Assembly: GCF_900005615.1 (NCBI RefSeq)
Contig: NZ_LN832559.1
Location: 774,837-838,836, forward strand
Length of the DNA stretch: 64,000 nt
Source: Paracoccus aminovorans
GTDB taxonomy: Bacteria; Pseudomonadota; Alphaproteobacteria; Rhodobacterales; Rhodobacteraceae
Direction of reading: 5' to 3'
Below are positions 62,339 through 64,000 of this stretch, in pieces. The notes below the pieces were generated by a model that searched no databases, had not been told where the DNA came from, and worked only from the letters and a program-made list of their open reading frames with translations. Each line of letters starts with the position of its first letter. Position 1 is the first letter of the stretch. The position numbers were made by a program, and so were the translations under genes.

Positions 62339-63175
62339 CTACGCCGCGGGTAGCCCAGCGATTTCCCGGGATTTGTCCGTCAAGAAGGGAAAGTGGGCCG
62401 CGCACGATGTTGCAATGGTGGCATCATCCATTTTTTTCATGCCTTGCCGGCGTATCCTTTGGGCATCAAATAGGGTGTCATTCAACCCGCCATTATGTGT
62501 AACCATCGCCATTCCGCCGGGGATAATGATGCTGGTAAAACGCCGCGCCAGAGCGAAATGACCAAAAGCAAATATGCTGTGTCGCGGATGCCAGAGCGAG
62601 ACCCCGACGCCCAAGAAAGGTGCGCTCCAACTATATATCCCCGAATGTGGTCCACCTTTGGCGCAGAACATCACGTTGCGGAAACTGACCGAAAACGGAA
62701 AACTTCCTGGGATTAATCGATCGACTGTAGAGCGCATCTTGCGGATGAAATCGACGGTAAGAGCGTCATCATCGTCCAGTCGGAACTGCAATACGTCCTT
62801 ATATTGCAGACCGATCTGATCGAACATCTCGATTTACGCTTTTCCAACATTGATGAGTGGAAAAAACCGGAGAACCACTTGCGGGACTTCATCACATATT
62901 TTTTGAAGCCTGGCCTTATACTCTTCCGGAATCAGTTCCGACGCGGCGACGAGAAAGATGAAATTCTGATCGGTCTGTGCCTTGAGGGACGGGAGGGTGA
63001 TGTGTTCAAAAGTTGCCAGTCGGCGCTCCATTCGGTCGGGGGCAAACAGCTTGGCGGCCTGCTCGTTTGCGATGCGCCCCACCTCGTCGTCGGGTTTCCC
63101 GCGATAGGGTCGCCAGTCGCCACGGCCCAGCAAAGAAAAACGACAAATGCCTACAACCTGCATGATGAACTCCAT
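62339..63175 (-). pseudogene. Rhamnosyltransferase-like glycosyltransferase with one in-frame stop (copy B)
   Basis: The minus strand is open in one frame from ATG 63175 to the stop at 62339 except for a single TAA at 62834-62836. Both halves align along their full length with the intact paralogue at 42756-43661 (CRFSLLGRGDW, LFAPDRMERRLATFEHITLPSLKAQ, RLDDDD), and the stop falls at the residue matching Ile115 of copy A, just ahead of the DDDD motif. No frameshift is needed. It could be a recent nonsense mutation, a base-calling error or a rare readthrough case. G+C is lower than in copy A. Confidence 0.8.
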
Positions 63176-63312
63176 CGACGACAATCCGCCTCTGGATGCC
63201 AAGATCGAGCCCGGACTGCAAGTCGGATGAGGGCGGTGTTCGCCTGACGAAAGCGGACGGGCGCCACCACACGCCCTCCCTCACCACCTCACTAGCCTAC
63301 CGATGAGCAATG

Positions 63313-63344
63313 GCCCGCACTGTCACATAGGCGACACTGCGGGC
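63313..63344. terminator. Terminator-like hairpin downstream of brnA
   Basis: A 12-bp stem with one mismatch (63313-63324 / 63333-63344) lies 18 bases past the brnA stop. The T-tract (CTTTA) is on the plus-strand side, so termination of brnTA is uncertain. Confidence 0.4.
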
Positions 63345-63361
63345 TTTACGGGGCGCTCGCA

Positions 63362-63616
63362 TCAAACCCCAGCCGCCTTGCGCAACACCTCATCAATCCG
63401 GCTCTGCCAGCCAGGGCCTCCGGCCTTGAAATATTCGATCACCTCGGGGCTGAGGCGGATGGAGACCGGAGTTTTCTTCGCGGCCTTCTGCGGCCCCCTG
63501 GTGCGGGGAAAGGCCGCACGGATATGAGCAGGAAGCTCGCTGGCCGGGCGGGCCTTGGCGAAGTCCTCCTTCGTCCATTCCGGGTTGTCGTGATCAATCG
63601 CTTTCGAGCGGGGCAT
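63362..63616 (-). CDS. brnA: BrnA-family antitoxin
   Basis: This 84-residue antitoxin has a disordered, Pro/Lys-rich N-terminus (NPEWTKEDFAKARPASELP) and a C-terminal ribbon-helix-helix segment VSIRLSPEVIEYFKAGGPGWQSRIDEVLRKAA. That order is typical of BrnA, which neutralises BrnT and represses the operon. Its ATG lies 23 bases inside the end of brnT, so the two are translated together. Confidence 0.93.
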   Translation of the reverse strand: MPRSKAIDHDNPEWTKEDFAKARPASELPAHIRAAFPRTRGPQKAAKKTPVSIRLSPEVIEYFKAGGPGWQSRIDEVLRKAAGV

Positions 63617-63863
63617 AGCGGTCCATCTCCTTCTTGTGCGCCCGACGCAGGCTGATTGCGCGCAGGGTGCCGTTTCGGTCGGTGAAGGCGAGGCAATGGG
63701 CCTTTCCGTCGATCAGGCCCCACGCACGGTAGCGTGTCTCGCCGTAGTCGTTGCGGTCATCCTCGATGAAGGCGAGGATTTCGAGTTCAGCCGCGCGGAC
63801 AAGGGACACGCCGTGCTTGGCGATGTTGATTTCGTCTTTCGCGGGGTCGAACTCGATCCGCAT
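63594..63863 (-). CDS. brnT: BrnT-family ribonuclease toxin
   Basis: This 89-residue toxin carries the BrnT pattern: IEFDPAKDEINIAKHGVSLVRAAE at the start, ETRYRAWGLIDGKAHCLAFTDRNG in the middle and ISLRRAHKKEMDRY at the end. BrnT is a RelE-like RNase that stops translation when BrnA is lost. It overlaps brnA by 23 bases and comes first, the usual order for this type II pair. No ribosome site precedes the ATG, and the promoter places the transcript start at or next to the ATG. Confidence 0.93.
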   Translation of the reverse strand: MRIEFDPAKDEINIAKHGVSLVRAAELEILAFIEDDRNDYGETRYRAWGLIDGKAHCLAFTDRNGTLRAISLRRAHKKEMDRYAPLESD

Positions 63864-63868
63864 GGTTG

Positions 63869-63910
63869 TATATACGATTTGATGCGCGCTTAGTCAAGCA
63901 GATCGTATAT
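63869..63910 (-). promoter_or_regulatory. brnTA promoter and inverted-repeat operator
   Basis: On the minus strand a -35 box TTGACT (63897-63892) is 17 bases from a -10 box TATATA (63874-63869). The -10 box lies inside one arm of an inverted repeat ATATACGATTTG (63870-63881) / CAGATCGTATAT (63899-63910), 11 of 12 matched, with centres about 29 bases apart. Such a repeat suits a ribbon-helix-helix repressor such as BrnA. Confidence 0.75.
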
Positions 63911-63924
63911 GCAAAATGCAACTG

Positions 63925-63946
63925 GCCGTCCTCAGGGCGGCTTTTT
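63925..63946 (+). terminator. Plus-strand terminator before the last gene
   Basis: The stem GCCGTCC / GGGCGGC (one G-T pair, loop TCA) is followed by TTTTT. A second GGCGGGCTTTTTTCAT follows 22 bases later. It would insulate the next gene from read-through. Confidence 0.7.
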
Positions 63947-63993
63947 CATATCGACCCATTCCGGCGGGCTTTTTTCATGCAGAAGGAGAGACG

Positions 63994-64000
63994 ATGACCC
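63994..64000 (+). CDS. Start of an unidentified gene, cut by the window edge
   Basis: ATGACC begins 6 bases before the window ends, preceded by AGAAGGAGAGACG, a strong ribosome site. Only Met-Thr can be read. The position after two T-rich hairpins suggests a new phage or island transcription unit. Confidence 0.5.

Larger units (their letters stand above)
60293..64000. mobile_element. Degenerate prophage / integrative island at tRNA-Arg
   Basis: Beyond the tRNA-Arg the sequence turns into short fragments of phage and cargo genes in mixed orientation: integrase C-terminus, tail protein fragments, a Gp13-like gene, an AP2 scrap, a truncated hydrolase, a glycosyltransferase with a stop, then brnT-brnA and the start of another gene. 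G+C is visibly lower between about 61.9 and 62.9 kb. The right end is outside the window, and I found no second copy of the tRNA 3' end. Confidence 0.8.

Noticed and set aside
1..64000. CRISPR arrays, rRNA operons and riboswitches
   Set aside because: No regularly spaced direct repeats, rRNA signatures or conserved aptamer cores were seen on either strand.

Overview
The window reads as chromosomal DNA of a high-GC alphaproteobacterium of the Rhodobacterales, most likely Paracoccus. This rests on the adjacent phaA and phaB polyhydroxybutyrate genes, the hemD-mic60-hemY cluster next to tsaD, the argH-small lipoprotein-lysA order and a TIGR02302-type membrane protein. The species call is inference from gene content and protein similarity by eye. 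No rRNA is present. Two tRNA genes are found: Thr with anticodon CGT and Arg with anticodon CCT.

Layout. The first 519 bases are the right end of an IS21-family insertion sequence (istB helper plus terminal repeats). From about 0.7 to 42.2 kb the content is ordinary core chromosome: a bifunctional penicillin-binding protein divergent from an ammonium channel; a polyprenyl diphosphate synthase; phaA-phaB; an EAL protein; tag; a TlpA-type thioredoxin; argH-lptM-like-lysA; the TIGR02302 protein; ftsE-ftsX-plsC; an ABC-2 export pair; an L,D-transpeptidase; rimO; a sulfotransferase; ettA; an acyl-CoA synthetase; a Kbp-type LysM protein; an ABC exporter; a tightly overlapping tsaD-gpsA-yciI-EVE operon; and the divergent hemD-mic60-hemY operon. 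Beside tRNA-Thr (42.3 kb) lies an accessory islet up to 47.6 kb: a rhamnosyltransferase-like glycosyltransferase convergent with an alpha/beta hydrolase, then a phage tail-fibre-like gene followed by a GQS-box SGNH/sialate-esterase-like gene. The last two look like one ORF split at a run of six G. Core genes resume from 47.7 to 60.2 kb: an MFS transporter, a lipoprotein, zapE, accD-folC, cls-phhB, two unknown genes, a GNAT protein, a CinA-like protein, map and a LacI/GntR-type regulator.

The right edge, beyond tRNA-Arg (60.3 kb), is a patchwork of prophage debris. It holds an integrase C-terminus, fragments of tail genes, a Gp13-like virion gene, an AP2-domain scrap, a truncated second copy of the alpha/beta hydrolase and a second copy of the glycosyltransferase that is open except for one in-frame TAA. 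A BrnT/BrnA toxin-antitoxin operon follows, with a clear promoter/operator that predicts a leaderless toxin mRNA.

The most interesting observation is that the same convergent pair (glycosyltransferase and alpha/beta hydrolase) occurs twice, each time just downstream of a tRNA gene and next to phage-derived genes. It may be a surface-polysaccharide-modifying cargo module carried by phages. Three loci also carry a dispersed palindromic element with a GGGGTATTT or GGAGTATTT core.
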